This document shows, one piece after another, positions 40,401-51,060 of a stretch of 64,000 nt of DNA. Position numbers and translations under genes: made by a program. The first letter of the stretch is position 1. Every line of letters starts with the position of its first letter. The DNA is from Owenia fusiformis (Eukaryota; Annelida; Polychaeta; Sabellida; Oweniidae), in assembly GCA_903813345.2 (NCBI GenBank), contig CAIIXF020000007.1, positions 16,038,714-16,102,713 on the forward strand. The letters are read 5' to 3'. Under the pieces are notes generated by a model that saw only the letters and a list, made by a program, of their open reading frames with translations, was not told the DNA's origin and made no database searches.

Positions 40401-43400
40401 CACTGCAGCAGAACCTAATATGCTTTAGATGTAATATATGTACTTACCTCTCTAATAATTTGGTGTTCATCTTGAAAATATTTCTGCTTTAATACATGGG
40501 ACAGTAAGCCACTGGAATAGAAAAGAATCCCAATCATTTCAATTCAATGTTCAAACATTAGAACATGGGAATATTTGTTCTGTACATGATATGATAGATT
40601 ACGGTTATGAGATTTATCCATAATTATCATGGTGTCAAAATACGATTGGTTTTTCGCTTACAGACAAGATAATATCATGAAACTTATGCATTAACTGCCG
40701 ATCACATTATGTGTGTTTGAAAAATAATAAAAAATTGTGCATAAATTGACATCATGATACAATTATATGTAGATTGACACCATGATACAATTATATGTAG
40801 ATTGACATCATGACATAATTATACATGGATTGACATCATGACAAAATTATACATAGATTGACATCATGACACAATTATACATAGATTGACATCATGACAA
40901 AATTACATGTAGATTGACATCAAGATACAATTATGTGTAGATTGACATCAAGATACAACTATATGTAGAATGACATCAAGATACAATCATATGTAGATTG
41001 ACATCACAATACAATTATATGGAGATTGACATTATGATACAATTATGCGTAGATTGACATCATAACACAATTATATGGAGATTGACATCATGATACAATT
41101 ATGTGTAGATAAATACTATGATACCATGTTAATTAAGCAAAGATTAACATCATGATGACTTTACATACATATTTACATAGATTGACATTAAGATTATAAC
41201 ATATGCACATATTGATATCCTGTGTAGATTGACACTTACGTGTTGAGCTGTAGTTTAATCTTATGTTTCTTGCCAAACATGGGAAGCTGTAGGATTACAT
41301 TCTCATAGTGGTCAGTCTGGAAATACAGATAATAGATACTTTTTCAGTTAACATTTGTTTATGTCAGCATCTTTATTTCTCTTATTTGTGAATTTAAAAT
41401 GGCACAAATAAGTGCACTGTCACTTTCTACTGAGTTCAGGAGCAACTAAAGTAGTCTTGCTTCAAGATCCTGGACTATCTACTCTAACAACTGGGACCTT
41501 GTGAACCAAGATGAAATAAATGACTAAATATTGAAATGTTTAATGTTAGTTTGTTAAATCATCAAAATGACCTGAACAAGTTACTTTTTCAAACTTCTCT
41601 CACCAACATGCAATAAGGTCTTCAAAATGGTGGCAAGATAGTTTTCAAATTCTCAACTATGGGTATAATACGCAGTTGCCTTAAAACTAACAAGGTCACC
41701 GTTACCTTCAAATCAGAAAGTATTGAAAGGCCTGACATCACATGAAAGAGTTCTCAAATTTCCTGACTTATTGATGACTTGTCTATGCGATTACTCAAAA
41801 GCTATTTGCACATTTATATCTTTTATTTTTCAATGATGAATACATATTTAAAGTGATGGGTTTTCAATAGATTTTGTTTGACAGTGATAAAATTGACAAC
41901 ATCCACTCAAATCTTGTTTACATAGTCATTTTTCAGTCAGGTTATCTTTATTTTTTGTTTGATTTTCAAATTCACTTACTTTATGCCGACTCTTTTTGTC
42001 TCGAGTAGACAAACCGATATGTTCGCCATTTCTGCGAATCTGTGTTGGGAAGATAATCTCATATGGTTGAGTTAAAGAATCCAAAATAGGTTTGTTTAAA
42101 TTATCATTTGTTATTTCCTCCATAGTTGGAGGTTCAGTGTCCACTATCTCTTTGGGTTCAACAGGTTCAGGGTCAACCTTTTCTTCACCATCAATCTCTT
42201 CATCATAAAGGTCATACCACGAGTCATCATCAGTGTCAACGTCTGTACCTGAAACCAGTTTATGTCAGTTTTTAAACCCCCTCCTTAAAATGGTATGAGT
42301 GCTATGTTTAAGTAGCTACTTTTATTTATTCATTTACTTATTTTGCTAGTGAGCCAGTATGCACCTTTAATAATGTTTTAAAAATTATCATTCAGATGGA
42401 TCAATTTTTTTCAGTAATTGCATGTTTTGATGGTGATTTCTTAACCAATGATGATAAAAATATACCAAAGTGGTCGATAAGTCAGAAGAGATATCATCCG
42501 TTATATATTTTATTTGATTGCTCTCAGTGTTGGCTCAAACATTCTTTAAATTTTCAAATATTTTAGTAGAGGGAAAATGGAATTGCCTTGCATCAAGCAC
42601 CTGTATGCCCCTCAACTAATCAAGAGATTTGAAGCGGGTCAAAAACTTGATGAAAGACTAAGGAATGAAAGTTACATAAGGGAGCAAAAGGTCCCAATGA
42701 CCTAAATTCAACATGAGTTTTTATATTATAATTTTAATGAAGAACACTTGAAGTCGATGAAAATTATATTTTATGCATGAATATAATTTTCAGTTATGCA
42801 ACATCAAAGTAATGTTAGTTTTCATAATACACAACCCCAAAAGCAAGTCATAAATCAAAACAACCCATCCACCACATATTAATTAACAAAGGCATAATTA
42901 CGTTATGTTATTACAGGAAATAAGATAACATGCAGGAAAGAGTTTGGGGCAAAATTAGAGATATTCTTGTTCGTTGTAATAAGATGTATTAATAGACACA
43001 ACTATGGATTTGGTACATCTTATTAATAGTAATTACAGGTTTAAAAATATTTCACATATTAAAAATAAATAAGATTTAAAGTAGAATGTTGCCTACAAGA
43101 AAGAGGGCTAACATGCAGTGTCTCCTGTAGGGGAAAGGGATTTCCACTCAGTTATGCTGTAAAGCTTAAGATTATAGAACTGCAATCAAGGTTTTATAAA
43201 ATAACACTGTTTCCATATGCATCTTCCACAACCTATAGATTTTATTTAACGATAGCATATGAGCAAGAATAACAATAAATGTTCACATAGAAGTCATTCT
43301 TGCACGATGCCAAGCAACTTAAAGGAACAATACCATTAGTTGAATAATGTACTAAAATTCAATATTTTTAGATCTTCCAAATGTCCAGCTGGTTTGGTGA

Positions 43401-46400
43401 GTAAATTAGGTTGTGTTATCGTACTAGATGATAAATAAATAACTAGACCCATAACAGTTAGGCTATGAGATTGAACCATAATTTATTTAACAAACCATGA
43501 AAGCGATATCCTTTATGGTTTCTCAATTAAATCCCCATACCCAACAACTGACATAATTGTGTATAGCATAATCAAATATCCACAATATCATAATATACAA
43601 CAGTATAAAGTATGTGTATTGTGGGTTCATTTTAACTGACAGGGCTACAGGCCACACCACCAGTTCCTTCCTGCTAGAAGCAATGGAAAGGATTAGGTTA
43701 TGTGGCATGTATTTAGAGGATGTTGCATTTAGTACAGTCTTCAAGTTATCTGATGGTAGTGTTCCTTTGGGTGTTAGGCTGATAATAACCTAATTTAGGG
43801 CAAATCAGTTCAGCGTCTATTGGTTAATGCACTTAGTGAAGCATCTGCAACTCATTTATACCTGGCTTTTTATGCTTATTTTTGTTTCTTTGGTGATGGT
43901 TGTGCAACTTTTTACGATTTTTCCCTCGGTTTTTTATTGTATTATGGTCATGGCTACTAGATGGAGTGGTCATAGCATTTTCTAGTGATGTCATGGTTTT
44001 TTGTGCAGCAGGTTCTGATGATGTCATCACTATTTGTGCATCAGGAGAAGCCTCAGATATGTCACTCGTTAGAGTCACATCTATAGACAAACAAAACAAC
44101 AACATCAAGCATAAAAAAATATTTTAAAAAGACAAGAGTTAAAAATAAAAACAGTAAAATAAAAATAATGAACAAGGAACCATTTTTAGAAAAGAAGTAA
44201 CATAATTTTGTCGCAATTTCAATTCAAAATTACAGAGGATTTCTAAGAGTCATATGAGTTGTAAGTTAACAATGTTACCAAAAATGGACCCCAATAACTT
44301 GCATCAAATTAATAATAGTCACCCCTCCCATCCCTCAAACACCTACTCTAAAGCAACAACATGATAAAATATGTGTATTTCTGTGGGTATATATCTACAG
44401 AAAAAATAAGTAAGTATACATATTCATGAACTGCTTGTCCCGGCCCATCTGCATAATATTTAGATTATTATATAATAAGGATTAACATTGAGACTCTGAG
44501 AGGAGTTGAGGGATAGGATGTGAGCCACTCATTTGATGCAATACCAAACACATACTGTCACATATTGTAAAATGTGATGTCATAGGGAGTCCAATGTCAC
44601 ACAAAGCAGTCTAGTCGTAATAAAAAAATTATCAGAAAAAATCATTTATGAACTTCATTGTTATCCATACAAATAAAGTATCTTAGTATTGAACAAACCT
44701 ACGTCAAGAAAACTTCATTTCTATGGAAACAAATGGGTTCACTAAAACTAGTCAACTTGACTAAGACATTTAGTACAGTAGAGACACACAAAGTGAAAGG
44801 ACACATTGACATAAGATTCTAATGTAAATAATACTATACACACAAAATTCATGAAATGTTTGATTGTGCAAATAAAACTTGAAAAAATTGCTAAAAAGCA
44901 TGTTTGTACATATATACTGCATAATAGTGAATAACATTGGCAAAGAGAATCCAAGGTAAATAATAAAGTTCATAAACAAGGCATATGAATACTGTGGAGC
45001 CCTGTGGAATACTATGGAATACTGTTATCAGAATATGAAACAAACAAAACTTTGGTGACTTCAGTATAAAATAGTTTTTAGTCAGTAAGATCCTATAAGA
45101 TCCATTCCATTTTTATGCCAAAAAATTATTAAAAAACTCATCGCTTGTGTTTGCTCTTAGTCAGAAAAATCAATAGATGGAAAACAGTTTGTGTTCGCTA
45201 GCACTAGCATACAATGTACCGCACTGTCTAATACTAAACATCTTCTAAACCTCTAAGATTGCAATGAAAAATGCTTTCTCAGAACATCCAGGTCAAAGTA
45301 TAGCCTAAGGAAAATCACATAGATCTAGTACGTCTCTGAATAAAATACTCTCAAATTAATGAGTTAGTACGGTGAATAGGCACGAACCATAAATTCTTTA
45401 GAAAAACACCAAAGCGAATCAAACTGTATGTGTTATTGACTATATGTCCCGACAACAGAATTCTGTTAGTTTTGATCAATGATACGAATTAGGAATATGC
45501 CTCAATGTAGAAAAACATGATTTATATTTTTGGGTGTTTGAGCATCTTCTATGAAAGCAGTTCCACAGATATTTATTTTGATGTAGTTCTTTTGAAGATC
45601 ACATCAAGATATTTTCATAAAAAATATTTGGGATATGAATTTTGGTTCATTTTCTGACTTATGTTTAGAGGTGATGCCATGCTTAAAGGCATCAATGTGT
45701 AATAACATCATTAGTGTTTGAAAACATCAGTATGTACCGAATAACCAGGATCGGGCTATTCAAAGATGAATTCTAAGACCAAACACTAACTACCAATTAC
45801 TTCCACATATGAATTCAAAGTTATCCTTTCTTATTTTATCAAAAATAATGTTATGGTGACCTGGATTTATACAGCACATTGTTTCATTTGAATAAAGCAA
45901 AAAGGTGTAAATAGTCATTTTGTGTACAATATTATTATTCGGCTTATTTTGAACTCATTCATCATACGGTCCAACACAATTTTTAACTTTTTACAACACG
46001 CTGACATTTCAATCTAAGCTTTGTTGTTATCTCTGTTTAATATGATTCATAAAAGCATGTATAAATTGATTTATCCATCCAATGTTTATATATCTCAAAA
46101 AATCATATTTTATTCTCTATGATATTTGGAGAAAATAATTCAAAAAATAATTCAAATAAGGATAAAAAACAAACAAACAAACTGCAAAGAAGACTTCATT
46201 TTGAATTTTGGATGATTTCTTCAGTTGTTTTGACAGATCTGGAAACTTCAGGAAATTCTACTAGAGAGTTACAAAGACAGATGGTGGAAGGAGATTGCCG
46301 AAAACCCAAAAAAGTGACAGCTAAATTCCTGTATTGATTAACCCCATTAGGCCTTCCAGCATATAGGACTGTAGTATGTGTACAGTACTATATTCTGGTT

Positions 46401-49000
46401 TGATGGACCCTATTATATAGTACAAGAAGGGAGCATGGTTTACCATACAGCTAACCATATGATTCAAATACCATAATGTCTCCGATTTTATAGATAACTC
46501 TATTGCCATATACAGACAAGAGTTTTGGGTAACCCAATTTTTTTTCTAAATATACAACTGAAAAAGTAGACATATAGTTCAATTTATCAATATAATGAAC
46601 AAGATGCTCAGAGGTTTGATTTAAGACTAAGATCATTTTCTAAATCAGCCTCAGTTATACCCTGCCTCATGTGTATTAATTTTTTCATCATTTCTCCTTG
46701 TTTTAGAGATAGCTTCTAGCTATACTCATTTTAAAAGCCTCGTGTCACCAAATATAATTTTTATTGAAATCCCAGTTTCATGTCATTTAAATATATTGGC
46801 AATATGACTAAAAAAACATGAATTTTTAGTATGTTTCAATTTATCTGCCTGTTAGTAACCTCTTTTCTGGTTACTGCTTCTCTTGTGAGATTATATATAT
46901 TTCTTTTATTGACAAAAGTGTCAAAGCATGACATATTAGTCTATGTACAATATCCTTGTCCTATTTCTTTATTCTCCGTATCTCCTAACCCAAAACCTTA
47001 ATCCCAATATGATGCCTCATGATTTTGACTCCAGTTTTTTCCTCCCTTGTCCTTTCATAAACTCAACATCTTTCAGGCAGTGAGATATATTTTAAGATTG
47101 CAAGGCGTAAAAAGTGTTTTGGAGTTTGTTCCACATGTCAAAACAAGTTACAATGAGAATACTGTAAGGAATGGTAACATATTCATTTTTGTAGGTCTGG
47201 CATCTGGAAGCCTGTCAGTTCTATATATAGCTGGGATCTACAAATCATTTACATTTATAGCGTATAGTGACCACCTCTCTCATATGTCCTTCATACCTTA
47301 TAATGATAGAGAGCAAATCTAGTATATTACTATAAACGATATTTTAACACTTTATTTTGAACCAGAAAATAACATGGACGGGACAGGTAGATCTATTGTG
47401 CAAAGCTTTTCAAATGTCTCAACTCACCTTCTTCTAAGGCCACTGTGTTGTGGCCTTCCTCCAAAGATATATTCCTGCATGAACAATTGGTCATGTCATA
47501 ATCATAAAATTTGAAATCATATGTCCGCAATTTTTCCACATCACAATTTGAATTGTGAGTTTTGGTCTTATTACCTCACCAAAAATTTCAAAACACACAT
47601 GAAGTGATCAGTGTATTAGTTCACATCTTCTGGATCGCTAACTTAGAATTTACAGCCAGTTACTAATGTCAGACGTTAACGACATTTCGTCCATTTTTCG
47701 AAAATCGCCATTTTTCTTGGAGCCATTTTGTTTTAATTTTAGACGAAATCCTGACGAAATCATGTCATATCTCATCAAGGAGTCGAGCCGGTTCCGTTTT
47801 AATTAATGATTTATTTATCTGGCAATTTTTAAAATATTCAATAAAGTTATGACACGGCGGCCAGCTTTTTTTCAAATGGAGTTCATAGTATTCCAGATAA
47901 AATCACCTCTAGCCAAGTATAGGCTAGAGACTCGAGTAAGTCTCAATAAAGATCTACCTTATTTTATAAGTGTGTTTATGAGAAGCAATGTTGGTTTGAA
48001 TTTTTAAGACAACTTAATCACCACTCACATCTGTGAAAGTAATGAGTATTCCTCATCAGAATATTTAGAATTTAGCACACTACAGTGCTGGTATATATTA
48101 ATTGATCAGTCGTTTAATTGGCATATTTTCTTGAATTTTAACATTTAATGTCCCAAACTCCCACAAACTGCAGAAAAGTATACACCATAAATCATATTTA
48201 CCAAAATTAGTGTCTCCAAGGCTTCACACCAGCGTATGCATTATGCATTTGTCACGAGTTTGAGCTGAAAGTTCCCCAAAATGAAGTAGGCTAAGGGTAG
48301 TCTCTGCCAGGTTTGTTTATTGTGGTAAGCTTGTAAGTGCTCAGAAGCAAATAATTCACGTGCGCAAAAAATCAAATAATATGATTGGTTTAAACTTTGC
48401 TGCACATGCGCACAATGTGTGCCATATTTTTTCTAGTGATTTCGTTTCGTTTCATGGAGTTTCCGTTTCAGTGTAACTTCCGCAAAAATGGCTGACCATG
48501 GACAGAATTAACAGGTCAAATCACTTCGAAATTTCAAGAGAACTTTTTACCTATAATAGCAAAACGTTTGTTTTATTTGTGCATTCTATCTATCAGATAA
48601 GAGTCCCAGGGGTATGTAGGCAAATTCATTTTGGTAGGAGCACTCTGTTTAGTTTGAAAACGCACCCTTAATTATCATATATCAGCACTGTAGAATTTAT
48701 TATTTTCAAAACTCTGAAAATTTCTAGCAGCAGCCCCACCCACAAAGTTCAGCCAAATATCTAAGTGTTTTCCATCAAACCCAATATAACTATGAGCGTG
48801 GGAGTTTATATGTAAATGAGATAAAAAGAATGAATTGTTTGAAATATCAGAATAAAGATCAAAAATCTGAGACATTTTTATTTTTTGTATTTTTGCAAAA
48901 ACGTGAAGTTCAACTGGAATTTACCTTCATCTTCTGGCTCTGGTGTTGCCAGATTGCACTCCACGATTGCCAACACGACCAGCACAATCCACACTCGCAT
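22404..49000 (-). CDS. Catalytically degenerate ADAM, ADAM11/22/23 type, complete 24-exon gene
   Basis: Type I membrane protein of the metalloprotease-disintegrin family. In vertebrates the ADAM11/22/23 branch are inactive adhesion receptors (LGI partners) of neural tissue. Exons, 5' to 3': 48925-49000, 43862-44080, 41980-42248, 41240-41316, 40448-40511, 33158-33304, 32587-32641, 31050-31141, 30730-30795, 30460-30531, 30068-30234, 29603-29684, 29283-29419, 28907-29015, 28475-28546, 28012-28107, 27337-27532, 26907-27018, 26454-26570, 26131-26305, 25481-25688, 25086-25188, 24478-24618, 22404-23628. Phases agree throughout and sum to 1358 codons plus stop. Order: signal peptide MRVWIVLVVLAIVECNLA; low-complexity region; prodomain (HCYYHGKVKKVNISHVALST); KKRHCG; RLTR, a minimal furin site; protease fold with HLIGHNLGIQDD; disintegrin (CGNGEVERGEECDC to FCDGRSGYCP); Cys-rich; EGF-like CTNTLECFCDPGWTGMTCG; helix WLLVILGSVVGILVIALGL; long tail ending VEALPM. 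The branch assignment rests on the inactive site and the EGF region. Confidence 0.9.
23932..24383. mobile_element. MITE-like element with about 70-bp inverted ends, TACAGGGTGTC type
   Basis: The left end TACAGGGTGTCTAATAAATA is matched in reverse by the right end, which reads TACAGGGTGTCCAATAAATA on the other strand. Complementarity continues through AAGGTGAAAGATATTGTAAC and the TTCTTAATATTGCACCAATC block. The element is 452 bp, has no ORF and lies in the intron before the last ADAM exon. TA at both borders fits a Tc1/mariner-type target. Confidence 0.85.
29283..29419 (-). CDS. ADAM exon with degenerate zinc-binding motif
   Basis: Active ADAMs have HExxHxxGxxHD. Here the reading is HLIGHNLGIQDD: the first two histidines and the glycine are kept, but the catalytic Glu is Leu and the third zinc-ligand His is Asp. 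Peptide hydrolysis is therefore not expected. The rest of the exon (CHCDDQSGCFMSGNI) keeps the usual cysteines of the fold. Confidence 0.9.
31193..32295. mobile_element. MITE-like element, 1.1 kb, long terminal inverted repeats
   Basis: Both ends read TAGTACCCCACACACAATTT and then TGTCGCCTACTTTGATGTGT (or TGTAT) TGTAGAAAA in opposite orientation, about 50 bp with one difference. Looser complementarity continues inward about 100 bp (GTGACACTC then a T-rich run). It sits in the ADAM intron between the exons at 31050-31141 and 32587-32641. No coding capacity is seen. Confidence 0.85.
36165..36300. repeat. AAGTGGAACAC repeat segment, probable transposon end
   Basis: The phrases TTAAGTGGAACACATC, TAAGTGGAACACCAGG, TAAGTAGAACACCTCA and AAGTGGAACACTTT follow each other in the same orientation within about 135 bp. 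Such short subterminal repeats are typical of DNA transposon ends. No terminal inverted repeat could be fixed. Confidence 0.4.
39360..40170. promoter_or_regulatory. Promoter-like CpG-retaining patch inside an ADAM intron
   Basis: It contains the YY1-type start AAATATGGCGGCC (ATG at 39393, open for 24 codons on the plus strand), an NRF1-like ACGCATGCGCA at about 39842-39852, a perfect GCGCATGCGC at 39894-39903, an ATGCGCA at about 40161 and a CCAATAAG at about 39869. CpG density is visibly above its surroundings. This may be an internal or antisense promoter; no downstream exon was confirmed. Confidence 0.4.
40740..41115. repeat. Minisatellite, 28-bp unit, about 13 copies
   Basis: ATTGACATCATGATACAATT plus a variable ATATGTAG part repeats every 28 bp, with ATTGAC at 40745, 40773 and 40801 and so on to 41081. 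Degenerate copies continue to about 41236, next to the ADAM exon at 41240-41316. There are no unique spacers, so it is not a CRISPR array. Confidence 0.9.
42249..43861. other. ADAM intron without recognised content
   Basis: AT-rich sequence between the acidic-region exon and the basic-region exon. I see no repeat, hairpin or exon in it. Confidence 0.5.
43862..44080 (-). CDS. ADAM N-terminal low-complexity exon, possible cassette
   Basis: This 219-nt exon starts and ends in phase 1, so skipping it keeps the frame. It encodes a Ser/Thr-rich half (MTSSEPAAQKTMTS) and then a strongly basic His/Lys/Asn half (KNRGKNRKKLHNHHQRNKNK). It lies between the signal peptide and the prodomain and has no match that I recognise in vertebrate ADAMs. 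Confidence 0.7.
47428..47474 (-). other. Candidate frame-shifting 47-nt exon in ADAM intron 1
   Basis: Flanked by TTCATGCAG and GTGAGTTG in the right order on the minus strand. Entered from the signal-peptide exon (phase 1) it gives an in-frame TAG before its end. Entered in phase 2 it would read NISLEEGHNTVALEEG and leave in phase 1. With 47 nt it cannot be a neutral cassette, so I left it out of the ADAM model. Confidence 0.3.
48470..48511 (+). promoter_or_regulatory. ETS/YY1-like start-region motif on the plus strand
   Basis: ACTTCCGC (48476-48483) is followed by AAAATGGCTG (48485-48494), the arrangement of ETS and YY1 sites around the start codon in many TATA-less promoters. The ATG at 48488 is open for only seven codons (MADHGQN). 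It lies about 410 bp from the ADAM first exon on the opposite strand. It is only a motif-based suggestion. Confidence 0.3.
48925..49000 (-). CDS. ADAM first coding exon, signal peptide
   Basis: ATG at 49000 begins MRVWIVLVVLAIVECNLA, a short n-region, a hydrophobic core and a plausible cleavage after CNLA. Acidic TPEPEDE follows. The exon ends one base into a codon at a GTAAAT donor and joins in frame to 43862-44080, or equally to 41980-42248. Confidence 0.8.
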
Positions 49001-50152
49001 CTTGAGGGTAATAATCCGTGTATTTACATCCTTTTTTGAAGAAAAACTAACAAAGATAAATAGACAGATCTTCTTTTCTTTACTGAGTCAGCGAGCTAAT
49101 GTTAATTGGAAATGTGAAGTTTCGTACTTTCGATTAGTCCCATGCATAAGTGACATCTATGATGCTGTATGTCACTCACCTTTTCAGTCATTCAGTTATG
49201 TATAGATGGCGAGTGGAAGTAATCTCTTCTTTTCAGATGCATTAGAGCGAAAATTAAAGGGAACATTCGTCTCTCTAGTGTGCCTTTACATTAATAATCT
49301 CAACACAGAGATGCCATGGAAGCGAGTAATTAGCGTCTATCATAATTGGCAAGATTGATCAGAGATTATACTGACCATGTACAAAACAAGTAACAAATGT
49401 AATAACCAAACTGATGACACTGTCAAACAAACAATGTACTAATTGAATACCATCATCTAATCCAATTGTCAGTGATAATTATTGTTTTTTTCTGGTAGTG
49501 GCTTGGACTTACAGAGGTCCGTGGATAAATCAAATTTATTGCAGTCAATGCAGACACACTTTGTCCAACCTCACTCTACCGAGCTGACTTAAAAGTCACG
49601 GACATTTTTTCATAAAAATCTTTTTGCAAAATATTTCGCCCGTACATCCTTAGGGCTCTTAGCACTAGGCTTACGTCAGTTACAGTAGCGGGAAATTTAA
49701 AATTAGGACTGGACGTTTTGACCTTTCATCGGGGATGCGGGCGGGAATGACACAGGTCATAGTAACTGACGGGGTTTTCCAGTGTGCCGTCCTACTGTTA
49801 CATTGAGTCTGCACTGTTTTTACATACATATTAAAATATGTAATGCCATAATCAAACAAATGCATGCATTTAATATATTTGGTTGTGTAATGCCTTATTT
49901 TCCCTTTATCCCTTTGTCTAAAACTGGTACCCCGGGACTGGTGCCACGTAAGAGTAAACTCTTGGTGACTTGGTGTCACTTTATATCAAACGAACCAGTC
50001 TGTCGTCGATTTGTCTTTACACTGTTAATTAGACTTTTTAAGATGTCATGTACACTAATTATTCTTTGAAATAAAATCCTGTTAATAGATTCAGAAGCAT
50101 TCACATAATAACTCAAATTATTTGGAGGGAATGTAATATTTGCTTTTTTGTT

Positions 50153-50189
50153 GAAGCCATGGGCTTTCAATGGTTGAAGCCCATCCTTC
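50153..50189. repeat. Short stem-loop, GCCCATGG family, copy 3, reverse orientation
   Basis: GAAGCCATGGGCTTTC pairs with GAAGCCCATCCTTC. Read on the minus strand it contains ATTGAAAGCCCATGG, the phrase shared with the stem-loops at 10877 and 15020. Confidence 0.65.
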
Positions 50190-50649
50190 ATATTTCATTT
50201 ATCTAAACATTATCAATGCTTGCTACTCTGATTTTAGGATCGTTCTAGAATGACGTATGGGGTAGGATCGCCCGTCTTTGTCGTCAGCATAAACTCAGGG
50301 AAAGAAGGGTCCGTAAAGAACACTATAAATTGGTTAGGGGTGCTCGACCCCCCCCCCCATCCACACACAAAAGTGTTTTCATGCTTAACCAACTTCGCAT
50401 TGTGACCACGTGGTTGTTATTAACAAGACACCAGGGGACCACGAAAACAAGGGGGACCCAAAAGTTTCCGCGCATGCACAGAAGAAAATAAGGGCCCAAA
50501 TTTTGAAAAATGCCCAGTAATTCCTTCATGGTGTTAAAATGACTAGTTAGTTGATTGAGACGGAAAAAAATTCGAGCCAAAATATCATGGCCTGTAAAAT
50601 AATAGCTTGTGAGTGATGTAGCCAGAGGGCATGCTCCCCCGGAAAATTT

Positions 50650-51060
50650 AGGAGTTTTGGGCTGATTTAGTGCGTTCTGAGCGATTCTAGGATCAAAATA
50701 TATGATTTACGTATTTCAAAAAATTGAATTATTAGGCTTATTTGGCGCATCCTGAGCAATTCTGGTGCATTCTGATCGTTCTAGGGATCAAAATATATGA
50801 TATACGTATTTTGAAAAATCGTATTTTAGGCTTATTTGACACGTTCTGAGCGATTCCAGGATCAAAATATATGATTTATTAAAAAATCAGTGGCATGCTC
50901 CCCTGAAAAAGTTAAGATTTTTCGGCTGATTTAGTGCGTTCTGGGAAATTCGAGGATCAAAATACATGATTTAGGTATTTACATTAAAATTGAATATTTA
51001 GGGTTATTTGGCACCTCCTGAGCGATTAAAGGATCAAAATATATGATTAATTTTCCCGAA
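50650..51060. repeat. Tandem repeat, 75-97 bp units, about five copies
   Basis: GGCTGATTTAGTGCGTTCTG, then a GAGCGATTC-like block and GGATCAAAATATATGATT, recurs at about 50659, 50734, 50829, 50926 and 51001. The phrase GGCATGCTCCCC precedes two of the copies (about 50628 and 50892), suggesting a higher-order two-unit arrangement. Confidence 0.75.

Larger units (their letters stand above)
33305..40447. other. Largest ADAM intron (7.1 kb)
   Basis: Between prodomain exons. No confirmed exon. Noted inside: C-runs at about 33930-33945 and 35152-35165, a segment with four AAGTGGAACAC-type phrases (36165-36300) and the CpG-retaining, promoter-like stretch at 39360-40170. The remainder is AT-rich without visible structure. 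Confidence 0.5.
44081..48924. other. ADAM first intron (4.8 kb)
   Basis: Mostly AT-rich sequence without genes. It includes a 47-nt splice-flanked candidate exon (47428-47474) and, near its upstream end, a motif group at 48355-48500: GCACATGCGCAC, ACTTCCGC and AAAATGGCTG. Confidence 0.5.

Noticed and set aside
40740-41236. Regular 28-bp repeats as a CRISPR-like array
   Set aside because: Repeats are back-to-back without unique spacers, and the genome is eukaryotic.
47047-47322. 91-codon plus-strand ORF in ADAM intron 1
   Set aside because: No family resemblance and AT-rich codon use like the surrounding intron.
47428-47474. Inclusion of this segment as the second ADAM coding exon
   Set aside because: Entered from the phase-1 signal-peptide exon it gives a stop; skipping it gives a consistent frame.
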